A DNA stretch of 64,000 bases from Pontibacter litorisediminis (GTDB taxonomy: Bacteria > Bacteroidota > Bacteroidia > Cytophagales > Hymenobacteraceae): NCBI RefSeq assembly GCF_029360645.1, contig NZ_JARDUA010000008.1, positions 124,001 through 188,000 on the forward strand, in the 5' to 3' direction. Position 1 is the stretch's first letter. Each line of letters begins with the position of its first letter. The notes under the pieces are model-generated. The model made no database searches and was not told where the DNA came from. It saw only the letters and a list, made by a program, of their open reading frames with translations. The translations under genes were made by a program, and so were the position numbers. This document shows positions 24,968-35,319 of this stretch, piece by piece.

Positions 24968-27900
24968 ATGAAGACCAAGAACGCTGCCTCTTTCGGTAGA
25001 GGCCGTGGCGTACCTTTACCTGTGCTGTTGAAAGCGAACAAAAAGGTATGCTTCGCCCTTGTGTGGGTCATGTTGCTGCTGTCCTTTCAGCTACAGGCAC
25101 AGCAAACCTACGATTTCTCCACACCCGCCACTCTCAGCGGAAATGTAGGCCCATCCTGGCCCTGGGACACCAAAGCTGCCTTCGTGGCAGGGGGCGTGGA
25201 GTACGAACTGAACCAAAGCGGTAATGGCTCCTGGACAAACAGTACGACGGGAGGGGAGGGCAACTCTGCCAGCCTCTATTATGAAACCGCGGCAACGACA
25301 AGCGTCACCCTCAGGCGGAAAGACGGGCAGAAGTTCAGGTTTTACAATGCCTGGTTGACCTACCAGTGCTTCAGTGACCCGACTTTCTACAAACCGCCGC
25401 ATTTAAGGGTGTCTTACCAAGGGGCTACTGCGGCCGAAGACATGTTCAACGATCAGAACCGAGCCAACCTGACCTTAGCAAAAGATGTGGAGGTGACGTC
25501 CGTGACGTTTTTCTTCAGCGGACTGTGGAAGCTGAACCTGGATAATATCAGAGTAGGCCCGGCGGGCCCGGTGCTTTCCAGCAACGCGAACCTGGCAGCC
25601 CTCAGCCTGGACGCCGGTACCTTATCGCCTGCCTTCGCTCCCGGCACCACGGCCTACAGCGCAACGGTGGCCAATCAGGCAAGCAGCCTGTCGGTCTTTC
25701 CTACCAAGGCGGATGCCAACGCGACTATCAAAGTCCGTATCAACAACGGCGCCTTCACGTTGGTCAGCAGTGGCACGGCATCACCTGCACTGCCGCTTAA
25801 CGTGGGGGGGAATCAACTGGACGTCCAGTTGACGGCCCAGGACGGAACTGTCCGAACCTACACGGTGGCGGTGACACGGCTGGCTGCCTCCTCACTGCCC
25901 GCGCACCCACTGGCATTCAATGGGACCAACCAGTACGTCAGTGTACCGGCCAACCCGAAATTCGAGACATCCAGTACCACCGTTGAGCTGTGGGTAAAGC
26001 CTGACTGGACTGCCGGCCAGGCCAGCGGGAACCCCACGCTGCTGGGCGTTCGTTCCGCAACGGGTACCCGCTACAGCATCCACCTGAACAATGGCCTCAA
26101 CATGATAGGCATGTGGAACAACAGCTCCTACCAGATGGTGCCCTATACCTTTGTGAAGGGCACCTGGTACCACGTGGCGGTTGTGATGCGACCGGGAGGC
26201 TCTGACTTTTATGTGAATGGTGCCTTCATCGGCGCTATCGGTACTACATTGAATACCGGGCTCACGGGAAGGCCGGTCCACATCGGTGTGGCGGATGCCG
26301 GGCTAGGGGAGCCCTTTAAAGGGGAGATGGACGAGATCCGGATCTGGAACACGGCCCGTGCTGCCGGTGAGATTGCGCAGCACTACTGCAACCCGGTGCC
26401 TGCCGGCAGCAGTGGGCTGGTCGCCTACTACGACATAGAGCAGGGGGTGACCGGTCCCGGCAACGCAACGGCCAAACGCCTGGCAGACAAAACAGCCAAT
26501 GGCCTGCATGGTACGCTTTACAACTACTACGCTTCTAATGCAGACCTGGCAAACCTGGCCGTTTCGCCGGGACAGCTGGCTACTGTTTTCAGTCCGGCGA
26601 CGCTGAGCTACAAGGTAAACCTGCCTTACCAGCAGCACTCGATCAGTATCACGCCTACCGTGGCGGACGCAAGATCCTCAGTGGTGGTAGCCGGTACGGC
26701 GACGCAGAGCGGCAATGCCCGGACTATTAATCTGAATGTCGGTCAAAATCCTGTAGACATCAAAGTGACGGCAGAGGATGGGACGGTAAAGACCTACACC
26801 CTGTTCATTTACCGGGATGCTGCCTCGGCAAATGCCGGGCTGGCTAGCCTGACCCTGAGCAGCGGCACCCTGGCCCCGGCCTTTGCCACAGGCACGACGA
26901 GCTACAGTGCGGCAGTAGCCTACACGACATCTGCCGTGGACCTCACGGCAACCCTGGCTGACGCAATGGCCAGCCTCACTGTAAACGGGGTGGCGGCAGT
27001 TAGTGGCCAGGCTGTTACTGTGTCGCTGGTGAGTGGCGCGAATGCCATCCCAATCCTGGTAACAGCGGAGAATGGTACGACAAACACCTATACCGTGACC
27101 GTGACCCGTGCCGCTCCCCCTGCACCAGCCATCACCCTACAGCCGGCAAATATTAACGTGTGTCCCGGAAGCGGTGCGGCGTTCCATGTTACAGCCAATA
27201 ATGCGCTCTCTTACCAGTGGCAGGAGTACATTACCAGCTGGCGAAATATCGCCAGCAGCAGCACATATGCTGGGGTAACGACAGCTGTACTTACTATTAG
27301 CAACTCCACCGGTCTGCACAACAGAAAGTACCGCGTTGTCGTGAAAGGCGAAGGCAACCAGGAGGTAACCTCTGCCGAGGCCACGCTTTCGGCCCAGGAC
27401 CTTGTGGCGCCCACCTTCACAACGCCTGCTGACGTGACAAAGCCGTTGGCGGAGACAAAGACTGTGACGATACCTAATGACAACCGCTTCATCGGGGCAA
27501 GCGGTAGCGTGTTCAATTTTCAGGATCCGCTCCCGGCGGGGGCAGTGATGACAGGGTTCTCCATTGCTTTGAAAGTGCAGGCACCCTACTTGTCGCACGT
27601 GAGTCCTAGTGTTTCCGGCACGTCGATAGGAGACTTTTACCCGAATAGGGAAACGAAAACAGTTACGTTCAACGGGGACATACCCACTTACAAGTACGGG
27701 GGCACCAACAACCTGACGCTCTATGCCTGGTGGAATGCAGTGTACTTTAAGGGGGCGACCCTTACGATCAGCTATACCCTGGGAGGCAAAGCCTGTGCGA
27801 CCAGTGTCAGCGTCCCGGCTCCTGCAGCTACGGATGACTGCAGTACTGTGCGTTTAGTCAACAGCTTCAACGGCACGGCGGATGCCAGTGGTGAATACCC

Positions 27901-30900
27901 TGTAGGCACGACCAACGTGATCTGGACGGCAAGGGATGCCAGCGGCAACGAGAGCACCTATACCCAGCGCGTGACGGTAGTGGATAACGTGACGCCCACG
28001 ATCACGGCTCCCGCTGCTGTCAGTGTGTCTACGGATCCCAGTAAAAGCACGGCTTCCGGCGTTGCGCTCGGCACACCTGTGGCCGGCGATAACTGTCAGT
28101 TAAAAGCTGTGGCCCATGATGCACCGGCCCTTTTCCCGCTGGGACAGACAACGGTGACCTGGACCGTGACCGATGAAGCCGGTAATTCGGCTACCGCCAT
28201 GCAGCTGGTCACCGTGGAAGACAAGGAGGCGCCTGTGCCGGCAGTTGCCTCACTGCCAAAGCTGACAGGAGCCTGCGCTGTAACTGCAACGGCTCCAGCG
28301 GCTAAAGACAATGTGTCCGGCGTAATCACCGCTACGACAACTGATCCAGTTAGCTATAGAACGCAGGGTACTTATAGGATTACCTGGACCTATACCGATG
28401 CAGCCGGCAATTTTGCCACGCAGACGCAGGAGGTGGAGGTAAAGGATGAAACCGCTCCTGTTTTCACGCCCGTGAGTGCCATTGCAAAGGATACGGATCC
28501 GAATACATGTGGTGCGGTGGTGACTTTCCCTTTGCCGACAGTGACTGATAACTGCTCGGCGTCTGTTACCATTACACAGACGGCGGGCCTTGCCCCGGGA
28601 GAACTTTACCCGGTTGGCAAAACGACCAATACCTTTGTGGCCACCGACGCTGCCGGTAACACCTCCACAATCAGTTTTGATGTGACCGTGACAGATACGC
28701 AGAAGCCATCGGTGGTCACCCGAAATATCACCGTGCAGCTGAATGGGGCTGGTCAGGCGACCATCACGGCAGCGGAGCTGAACGGGGGCATTGCCGATAA
28801 CTGTGGCATCCGCTCCATTGTGCTTGACAAGACTACGTTTGACTGCACGACGATCGGTGATAATGTAGTCAACCTGACCATCACCGATGTGCATGGCAAT
28901 GTATCTAATGGGTTTGCCTATGTAACGGTAGAGGATAAGACGGTTCCGGTTGCCAGAGCAAGGAACCTGACCGTGCAGCTAAACGCGGAGGGCAAAGCCA
29001 CGATCACACCGGCCATGGTAGATGACAACTCCTCTGATACGTGCGGAGAGATACGCCTGGCGCTGGATAAGACCACTTTCGATTGCGGCAACACAGGTCG
29101 TAACGAGGTGGTGCTGACGGTAAAGGACGGGAGCGGCAACGTAGCGACTGCTACGGCCATAGTGACAGTAGAGGATAAGCTGGCCCCGGTGGCGCTGACG
29201 CGCAACCTGACCGTGGCCCTTGATGAAACAGGCAAGGCCGCCATTACTACCGATCAGCTCAACAACGGCTCCACGGACAACTGCGGCATTGCCCGTATTG
29301 CGCTGGACAAGGAAGGCTTTGACTGCAGTGACCTGGGTGACAACACCGTTACCCTGACCGTGACGGATGTACACGGCAACGAGGCTGCGGCCACGGCTGT
29401 GGTGAAGGTGGTGGACACGACTGCCCCGGTAGCCCGTGCAAAGGATGTAACGCTCTACTTGGGTGCGGACGGCACTGTGTCGCTGACGCCGGAGCAGGTA
29501 AATGATAACTCTTCTGACAACTGCGCCGTCGCCTCGCTTCGCCTGGACCAGACATTGTTTGACTGCTCCCAGGTAGGCCAGAACACGGTAACGCTTACTG
29601 TGACGGATGCCAGTGGCAACAGCGCCAGGGCCACAGCGACTGTAACCATTCGCAGCAACACGGCGCCGGTAGCCAGAGCGCGTAACATCACCGTCGCGCT
29701 GGGCGCTGATGGCAAGGCGGTCATTTCGGCAGCTGATGTGAGCGACGGAAGCGCCGGTGCCTGCGGCATTAAGTCCCTGTTGCTTGACAAGACGGATTTT
29801 GACTGCTCGAACATTGGCGAAAACATGGTGACGCTTACCGTGACGGACGTGAACGGCAACCAGTCGGCAGCCACGGCAGTTGTGACGGTGGAAGACAAGG
29901 CCGCGCCTGTCGTACGAACCAGAAACATGACGGTCCGGCTGGATGCCCAGGGCAAGGCGGAGATTGTGGCGGCCGACATCAACAACGGCTCCAGCGATAA
30001 CTGCGGCATTGCCTCCATGACCCTTTCCAGCACTGCCTTCGACTGCAGCCAGATAGGCCTGAATGAAGTGGTGCTGACCGTGACAGACGTACACGGCAAC
30101 GCCGCCTCAGCAACGGCGCAGGTAACGGTAGAAGACAAAGTGGCGCCAACGGCTGTGACCAAGAACATCACGGTCTACCTGAATGCCTCCGGCAGTGTTA
30201 CGATCGACGCAGCTGATATAAACAACAGTAGCCAGGAGGCATGCGGTGAGGTTAGCCTGAGCCTGGACAAAACATCGTTTGACTGCACCAATATAGGGGA
30301 GAACGCGGTAACCCTAACTGTGAGGGATGCCAGCGGCAACGAGTCTGCCGCGACGGCCACGGTGACCGTGCTGGATAACCTGGCGCCGGAGGTGCGCACC
30401 CGTGCTGTCTCTGTACAGCTCGACGCCGAGGGCAAGGCGACGGTCACAGCCGCGCAGGTCAATGCAAACTCCACGGACAACTGCGGCATTGAATCAATCA
30501 TCCTGGATAAAACCTCTTTCGACTGCAGCCAGACGGGGGCCAACACGGTAACCCTGACTGTCACCGACAAGTACGGTAATTCGGCTTCAGCCACTGCCTC
30601 TGTCACGGTGCTGGAGGCCATCGCGCCTGTGATACTGACGCGCAACCTGACCGTTGCCCTGGATGAAGCAGGCAACGCCAGCATCACTGCCGGGCAGATC
30701 GACAACGGCTCGTACGACAACTGCGGCCTGGCCACGGTGGAGCTGTCCAAAACGGTCTTTGGCTGCGAAGACCTCGGCGAAAACACTGTGACCTTGACAG
30801 TAACCGACAAGAGCGGCAACCAGGCTGCGGCAACGGCCATTGTGACGGTGGAAGACAAAGCAGCCCCGATAGTAGTGACCCGTAACCTGGTCGTGCAACT

Positions 30901-32647
30901 GAACGCCAACGGCGTAGCCGGTATTACGGCGGCTCAGCTCAACGACGGCTCCACGGATAACTGCGGCATAGAGACGCTTAGTCTGGACAAGGCTAGCTTC
31001 AGCTGCGAGGACCTGGGCGAAAATACCGTCACGCTGACCGCAACAGATAAGAGCGGCAACCAGGCTGCGGCAACGGCCATCGTGACGGTGGAAGACAAGG
31101 CCGCGCCGGTGGTGGTCACGCAAAACCTGACAATCCAACTGGATGCGGCCGGTGCGGCAACCATTGCGGCAGCTGACATCAACAAGGGTTCGGGCGACAA
31201 CTGCGGCATTGCATCGATGACGCTGTCCAGGACTTTGTTTGACTGCAGCAACGTAGGCGAAAACGAGGTGACGCTGACGCTAACAGACGGAAGCGGCAAC
31301 CTAGCGACGGGCACTGCGATTGTGACGGTCGCAGATAAGCTGTTACCGGTTGCGGTGGTGAAGGATGTTACCGTGCAGCTGGATGCCGCGGGCAGTGCCG
31401 TCATCACGGCTGCTGATCTGGACAACGGCTCTTCTGACAACTGCAGCATCGCGAGCATGTCGCTTGACAGGAGCGCTTTCAACTGCGAGGACTTGGGCGA
31501 AAACACCATCATGCTGACCGTGATGGACGCCAGCGGCAACAAGGCTACAGCCGTGGCCACGGTGATTGTAGAAGACAAAGTGGCGCCAATGATCTCGGCG
31601 CCTGGGGCTGTAGTGGTCAATGTGGATGCCGGTAAAACAACCGCTTCTAACGTGGATCTGGGTGAACCGATCACCTCTGATAACTGCGCAGTAGCCACTG
31701 TTACAAACGACGCGCCTGCCGTATTCCCGACAGGTACCACCACCGTGACATGGACTGTAACGGATGCTTCGGGCAACACGGCCACCGCTACCCAGAGGGT
31801 AACGGTAAGACGCGATATCGTGTCGGTGACGAACCCGTCCCAGATCAACGTGCCGATCCGCACGGCCTATGCCAGCGTGCCGCTTCCGGGTACCGTAACG
31901 GTAACCTACTCTGACGGAGCCACGGAGGCGATTGGCGTGGTGTGGGTGCAGGGAGCCTACAACGGGCTGGTGGCCGGGACCTACCCTCTCACAGGCCGGC
32001 TTACGCTTGCCGCCGGTACGACCAACCTGCGAGGTATTGTCGCTGAAGTAGCCGTAGAGGTGGAGCCTAACATCGCTCCATCCAATCTGACATTCAGTGC
32101 CACCACTTTCAAGCCGGAAGCCACGGCAGACGAGGTGATCGGTACCCTGACCACCTCGGACCCGGATGACACAGAGTTTGCCTATACCCTGGTAAGAGGC
32201 GAGGGCGACACGCACAACCATCTGTTCGAGACTCGTGGGGACAAGGTATACCTAAAGTCCAACAACGGCCTTTCGGGCATGGTAAGCTTTACGATCCGCG
32301 TGCGCAGCACTGATCCGTACCTGAACAGCATTGAACGCACGTTCCCGCTGACCAAGCAGGCCTACGACCGCACGGTGGACCAGCTTAAGATCGTCAACGC
32401 CTTCTCCCCGAACGGTGACGGCATCAACGACAACTGGACCATCCCGGAGCTCAGGTTCTACAATGAGGTCTACATCCAGGTGTTCGACCGTTCCGGCGTG
32501 CGCGTGTTCGAAACCAGAGATCCGGAAACAGGTTGGAACGGCCGCAGTACCGGCGGTCAGTTGCTCAAGGGCCCTTTCCTGTACATTATTGAGGTAAAGG
32601 ACATCAATTGGGTGAAGAGAGGTGTCGTGACAATCCTTAGCAAGTAA
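24968..32647 (+). CDS. Giant repetitive surface adhesin secreted by type IX system (CHU_C/type B sorting domain)
   Basis: A 2559-residue exported protein. A long signal peptide ends near residue 45 (SFQLQAQQ). Next come three cadherin-like beta-sandwich domains (about 205-305, 523-617, 621-714), a LamG/jellyroll domain (about 312-480), an Ig-like domain (715-815) and HYR-type domains (about 950-1240). Twelve 80-residue repeats cover about 1246-2205, each with two conserved cysteines (DNCGI and FDC), followed by another HYR domain and a cadherin-type segment. The last 85 residues, starting with VNAFSPNGDGINDNW, are the type B sorting domain of T9SS cargo. It is likely attached to the surface with help of the PorP/SprF protein encoded five bases downstream. 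Confidence 0.92.
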   Translation: MKTKNAASFGRGRGVPLPVLLKANKKVCFALVWVMLLLSFQLQAQQTYDFSTPATLSGNVGPSWPWDTKAAFVAGGVEYELNQSGNGSWTNSTTGGEGNSASLYYETAATTSVTLRRKDGQKFRFYNAWLTYQCFSDPTFYKPPHLRVSYQGATAAEDMFNDQNRANLTLAKDVEVTSVTFFFSGLWKLNLDNIRVGPAGPVLSSNANLAALSLDAGTLSPAFAPGTTAYSATVANQASSLSVFPTKADANATIKVRINNGAFTLVSSGTASPALPLNVGGNQLDVQLTAQDGTVRTYTVAVTRLAASSLPAHPLAFNGTNQYVSVPANPKFETSSTTVELWVKPDWTAGQASGNPTLLGVRSATGTRYSIHLNNGLNMIGMWNNSSYQMVPYTFVKGTWYHVAVVMRPGGSDFYVNGAFIGAIGTTLNTGLTGRPVHIGVADAGLGEPFKGEMDEIRIWNTARAAGEIAQHYCNPVPAGSSGLVAYYDIEQGVTGPGNATAKRLADKTANGLHGTLYNYYASNADLANLAVSPGQLATVFSPATLSYKVNLPYQQHSISITPTVADARSSVVVAGTATQSGNARTINLNVGQNPVDIKVTAEDGTVKTYTLFIYRDAASANAGLASLTLSSGTLAPAFATGTTSYSAAVAYTTSAVDLTATLADAMASLTVNGVAAVSGQAVTVSLVSGANAIPILVTAENGTTNTYTVTVTRAAPPAPAITLQPANINVCPGSGAAFHVTANNALSYQWQEYITSWRNIASSSTYAGVTTAVLTISNSTGLHNRKYRVVVKGEGNQEVTSAEATLSAQDLVAPTFTTPADVTKPLAETKTVTIPNDNRFIGASGSVFNFQDPLPAGAVMTGFSIALKVQAPYLSHVSPSVSGTSIGDFYPNRETKTVTFNGDIPTYKYGGTNNLTLYAWWNAVYFKGATLTISYTLGGKACATSVSVPAPAATDDCSTVRLVNSFNGTADASGEYPVGTTNVIWTARDASGNESTYTQRVTVVDNVTPTITAPAAVSVSTDPSKSTASGVALGTPVAGDNCQLKAVAHDAPALFPLGQTTVTWTVTDEAGNSATAMQLVTVEDKEAPVPAVASLPKLTGACAVTATAPAAKDNVSGVITATTTDPVSYRTQGTYRITWTYTDAAGNFATQTQEVEVKDETAPVFTPVSAIAKDTDPNTCGAVVTFPLPTVTDNCSASVTITQTAGLAPGELYPVGKTTNTFVATDAAGNTSTISFDVTVTDTQKPSVVTRNITVQLNGAGQATITAAELNGGIADNCGIRSIVLDKTTFDCTTIGDNVVNLTITDVHGNVSNGFAYVTVEDKTVPVARARNLTVQLNAEGKATITPAMVDDNSSDTCGEIRLALDKTTFDCGNTGRNEVVLTVKDGSGNVATATAIVTVEDKLAPVALTRNLTVALDETGKAAITTDQLNNGSTDNCGIARIALDKEGFDCSDLGDNTVTLTVTDVHGNEAAATAVVKVVDTTAPVARAKDVTLYLGADGTVSLTPEQVNDNSSDNCAVASLRLDQTLFDCSQVGQNTVTLTVTDASGNSARATATVTIRSNTAPVARARNITVALGADGKAVISAADVSDGSAGACGIKSLLLDKTDFDCSNIGENMVTLTVTDVNGNQSAATAVVTVEDKAAPVVRTRNMTVRLDAQGKAEIVAADINNGSSDNCGIASMTLSSTAFDCSQIGLNEVVLTVTDVHGNAASATAQVTVEDKVAPTAVTKNITVYLNASGSVTIDAADINNSSQEACGEVSLSLDKTSFDCTNIGENAVTLTVRDASGNESAATATVTVLDNLAPEVRTRAVSVQLDAEGKATVTAAQVNANSTDNCGIESIILDKTSFDCSQTGANTVTLTVTDKYGNSASATASVTVLEAIAPVILTRNLTVALDEAGNASITAGQIDNGSYDNCGLATVELSKTVFGCEDLGENTVTLTVTDKSGNQAAATAIVTVEDKAAPIVVTRNLVVQLNANGVAGITAAQLNDGSTDNCGIETLSLDKASFSCEDLGENTVTLTATDKSGNQAAATAIVTVEDKAAPVVVTQNLTIQLDAAGAATIAAADINKGSGDNCGIASMTLSRTLFDCSNVGENEVTLTLTDGSGNLATGTAIVTVADKLLPVAVVKDVTVQLDAAGSAVITAADLDNGSSDNCSIASMSLDRSAFNCEDLGENTIMLTVMDASGNKATAVATVIVEDKVAPMISAPGAVVVNVDAGKTTASNVDLGEPITSDNCAVATVTNDAPAVFPTGTTTVTWTVTDASGNTATATQRVTVRRDIVSVTNPSQINVPIRTAYASVPLPGTVTVTYSDGATEAIGVVWVQGAYNGLVAGTYPLTGRLTLAAGTTNLRGIVAEVAVEVEPNIAPSNLTFSATTFKPEATADEVIGTLTTSDPDDTEFAYTLVRGEGDTHNHLFETRGDKVYLKSNNGLSGMVSFTIRVRSTDPYLNSIERTFPLTKQAYDRTVDQLKIVNAFSPNGDGINDNWTIPELRFYNEVYIQVFDRSGVRVFETRDPETGWNGRSTGGQLLKGPFLYIIEVKDINWVKRGVVTILSK
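28705..31584 (+). repeat. Twelve in-frame 240-bp repeats inside the adhesin gene
   Basis: Twelve consecutive units of exactly 240 bp, with no insertion or deletion across 2.9 kb. The protein unit reads like APV-x-x-TRNLTVQLDA-x-GKA and ends with SGNxAxATAxVTVEDK. Each unit has the cysteine pair seen as DNCGI and FDC. DNA identity varies; the junctions near 30810-30860 and 31050-31100 are almost identical, which points to recent exchange between neighbouring units. Confidence 0.93.
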
Positions 32648-32652
32648 TCAAG

Positions 32653-33648
32653 ATGAAAAAGTTAATCCTATCCTTATTGTTAGCTGCTTCTGTTCTGGGT
32701 GTGAAAGCCCAGAACAGAAAGCACATTGCCAACTTTCAGCTGTTTCAGCAATACTACAACCCGTCCCTGACGGGCTACGAGGGCTCTATGCTCAAAGGAT
32801 TCCACCGAAATCAGTGGTCGGGGTTTGAGGGCGCCCCCAGAGCCTACTTGGCCTCGGCCGAACTGGACCTGGCAGACCTGTCCGCCTGGCAAAAAAACGA
32901 TGTGCTGCGCACCAGGCAGCACGATTTCTTCGACCGCCAGGCCGGCGCCCGCCATGCTTTCGGCCTGACCGTGCTGCAGGACGGGTTCGGCCCTTTCTCG
33001 GAAAGTCAGGTGCACCTGGGGTATGCCTCCCGCGTGCGGCTATCGGAGAAGCTTAGCCTGCGTTGGGGTGGAGCGCTTGCCTATAGTGCCCAGCGCCTCG
33101 ACGGTACGAAACTGACGGTGGACAACGAGAGTGACCCGGAGTTCCAGGGGGTGCTGGGCCAGCGCCTGCGACAGGGCAAGCTGGACCTGAACCTGGGCCT
33201 GACACTGACGGCTGACAAGTTCTACCTCGGGTATGCCATGCAGGACGTGACCCAAAGTGGCATCGTGTCGGGTGGGGATGCCTTCCTGCAGGATCTCTAC
33301 ACCCGCAAGCACCTGGTGCAGGCGGGCTACCGCACCGCCATTACCGAAGAGATTGGGCTGGTGACCAACGCCATGTGGCAGTATGACGACCAGCTAAAAG
33401 AGAGCGCCGAACTGCAGCTAAAGGCTGTGTACCAGAACATGCTCTGGCTCGGAGGCAGCTACCGCCAGGAGCTGGCCTGGAGCGCCACGGCCGGCGTACG
33501 CTTTGCCCAGTTCAGGGTAGGGTACGCCTATGAGATTCCGGTGCAGGATGCCCGCCATGTGAGCAGGAGCACCAGCGAAATTTCCCTCACCTATAACCTG
33601 ATCCCGGTAAAATACCCGAAGTACGGAAAGCAAGTGACCATCTGGTAA
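32653..33648 (+). CDS. PorP/SprF family type IX secretion outer membrane protein
   Basis: A 331-residue protein with a signal peptide (LLLAASVLGVKAQ) and the opening NFQLFQQYYNPSLTGYEG, the signature of PorP/SprF proteins. The rest is a beta-barrel-like series of strands ending in SEISLTYNLIP. Members are needed for secretion or surface attachment of the large type B cargo encoded directly upstream. It starts five bases after the adhesin gene, so the two are translationally linked. Confidence 0.92.
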   Translation: MKKLILSLLLAASVLGVKAQNRKHIANFQLFQQYYNPSLTGYEGSMLKGFHRNQWSGFEGAPRAYLASAELDLADLSAWQKNDVLRTRQHDFFDRQAGARHAFGLTVLQDGFGPFSESQVHLGYASRVRLSEKLSLRWGGALAYSAQRLDGTKLTVDNESDPEFQGVLGQRLRQGKLDLNLGLTLTADKFYLGYAMQDVTQSGIVSGGDAFLQDLYTRKHLVQAGYRTAITEEIGLVTNAMWQYDDQLKESAELQLKAVYQNMLWLGGSYRQELAWSATAGVRFAQFRVGYAYEIPVQDARHVSRSTSEISLTYNLIPVKYPKYGKQVTIW

Positions 33649-33660
33649 AACGAAGAGAAA

Positions 33661-34884
33661 ATGAAGAAAATCGTATGCACAATCGTGTTGATGCTGGGGG
33701 GGCTGAACCTGGCCCAGGCTCAGACAAAGCTTGTGGAGAGTAATGATGAGATGGCCGGTGTTGCCCTGGTGGGGGAGGACATGCTGCTTGTCACCAAGAA
33801 AGAAGCAGGGGGGCAATACCTCTACACTGCCCGCCGGGGAGAACCGGAAGCGGCGGAGCGGGCTCCAGCCTTGAACGCCGGCCAGATCAACACCGTAATT
33901 GGCGGGAACCTGGGGGTAGGCGAGGTGTTTGTCTACCATAAATCAGGAAGGAAGGCCGCAAAAATCAGTATCTACAAGTGGACGAACGGGGAGTTCGTGA
34001 AAGGAGAGGAGCTGCCCGTGCCCCGTATGCGCAACCACTCCTACAACCTGGGCCTTTTCCTGACCGAAGACCAGCGGCGGCTGTTCATTGCCGCTGAGCT
34101 GGCAGGCACCGAGGGCTATGACGACCTGTACCTGAGCGAGTGGAACGGCAAGAGCTGGTCCAAGCCGCGCAACCTAGGCAAGCAGGTCAACTCCAGGGGA
34201 GCGGAGTTTGCTCCGTTTGTGAGCAACGACTCCCTGTACTTCTCTCGTGAGCAGGGGGAGACCGCCTACATTTACAGAGCACCCCTGCAGAATGGGCAGC
34301 CGGGGGAGGCTGTGCGCCTGCAGGGGGTAGTGAACGAGCAGGAGGCTTATAACGCCTACTTCTGGAAGAGTGGCGACCGCACCGTCTGGGTGAGCGGTAC
34401 GGCCAAGCAACAGCCCCGCTACATCGCCTACATACTCGGGGAGCTGCCTGCAGCGGCTGTCCCAGCCCCACTTGCTGAGGCTGTTTCAGCCCCGCTTGCA
34501 AAGGAAGAGGTGCCGGTGCAGGTGGAGCCGAAGAAAGTTGGCACTGCTGCCCGTGCCGTAAAGTCTCCTGTCCGCGCTGCCGCTCCATCGCTGGTGCTTT
34601 ACAATGAGTTCAACCGGGTGCACCTGAGTCTGGAAGCGCTGGCTGGCCTCTCGCGCTTCCTGCGCCAGCAGCCGTCCGGTGCGTCTTTTATCATAAAAGG
34701 CTACTCAGACGGATATGGCGAGCCTGCAGCCAAGCAGCGGGTAAGCGAGCAGCGGGCCCGGAGCGTGAAAGCCTATATCCAGCGCTATTTCGCAGCGAAA
34801 GGTTTTCAGGTAGAAGTAGAGTACGAGGTGCTGCCGGAGAAAGGCAAGGTGCACCGTAAAACCGAGCTCTACCTGGTGCAGTAA
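33661..34884 (+). CDS. OmpA-family protein with PD40-like beta-propeller
   Basis: A 407-residue protein with a signal peptide ending LNLAQA. Residues about 25-260 show repeated short beta units (FLTEDQRRLFIAAE, FVSNDSLYFSR) like a WD40/PD40 propeller. A proline- and alanine-rich linker follows, then an OmpA-like domain (about 305-405) with the pattern FIIKGYSDGYG-x-PAAKQRVSEQRA that binds peptidoglycan. It closes the adhesin-SprF-OmpA cassette that many gliding or adhesive Bacteroidota carry. It may anchor the secretion or adhesion complex to the cell wall. Confidence 0.85.
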   Translation: MKKIVCTIVLMLGGLNLAQAQTKLVESNDEMAGVALVGEDMLLVTKKEAGGQYLYTARRGEPEAAERAPALNAGQINTVIGGNLGVGEVFVYHKSGRKAAKISIYKWTNGEFVKGEELPVPRMRNHSYNLGLFLTEDQRRLFIAAELAGTEGYDDLYLSEWNGKSWSKPRNLGKQVNSRGAEFAPFVSNDSLYFSREQGETAYIYRAPLQNGQPGEAVRLQGVVNEQEAYNAYFWKSGDRTVWVSGTAKQQPRYIAYILGELPAAAVPAPLAEAVSAPLAKEEVPVQVEPKKVGTAARAVKSPVRAAAPSLVLYNEFNRVHLSLEALAGLSRFLRQQPSGASFIIKGYSDGYGEPAAKQRVSEQRARSVKAYIQRYFAAKGFQVEVEYEVLPEKGKVHRKTELYLVQ

Positions 34885-34910
34885 GTCAGGTTAAGCAGGA
34901 ACAAAAACCG

Positions 34911-34943
34911 ACAGGCCACGCACACAGCGTGGCCTGTTTTTTT
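34911..34943 (+). terminator. Terminator of the adhesin cassette
   Basis: An 11-bp perfect stem (ACAGGCCACGC with its complement at 34927-34937) around a five-base loop, followed by seven T. It lies 26 bases after the OmpA-family stop codon. Confidence 0.88.
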
Positions 34944-35319
34944 AGCTTGGCGGGAGTGGGCCCTTTGCACACCGCTTGTCCGGCTGTGTTTCAGGAAACT
35001 GTAGGCCATGCTTTCAGCCAGCACCTCCGGCGAGGAGGAACCGGCTAGCACAGATGCCGCCGTCGTTGCCCTACAGCGACTGGCGTAAATTATTAAATTA
35101 TAAGGTGTGTATTGTCTCAGAGCCGCCCTGGATTTCTGCAGCTCCATGACGATGACGCCTTGAAGCGTGGCCTTCCAATTCCGCTCAGGCTGAAAAATTT
35201 TTCAACAGTACAGTGCCGTCTTTCTGGGGCAGTACCACCCCTTAGCCGGGAGCCTTGTAGGAGTGTCCCCCTAGTAAAAGCCGGCCAGCATCGGTTCTGA
35301 AGTAGTCAGTTTTACATTT
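34944..35319. other. Gene-free stretch between adhesin cassette and IS remnant
   Basis: No supportable gene on either strand. A plus-strand frame at 35008-35088 has gene-like composition but no identifiable domain. The sequence is probably debris around the former insertion element. Confidence 0.35.

Noticed and set aside
28705..31584. CRISPR array
   Set aside because: The period is 240 bp, the repeats are in-frame coding sequence and there are no unique spacers.
28979..31863. Long open frames on the minus strand opposite the adhesin repeats
   Set aside because: They repeat with the 240-bp period of the plus-strand gene and show no domain or start signals; they are shadows of biased codon use.
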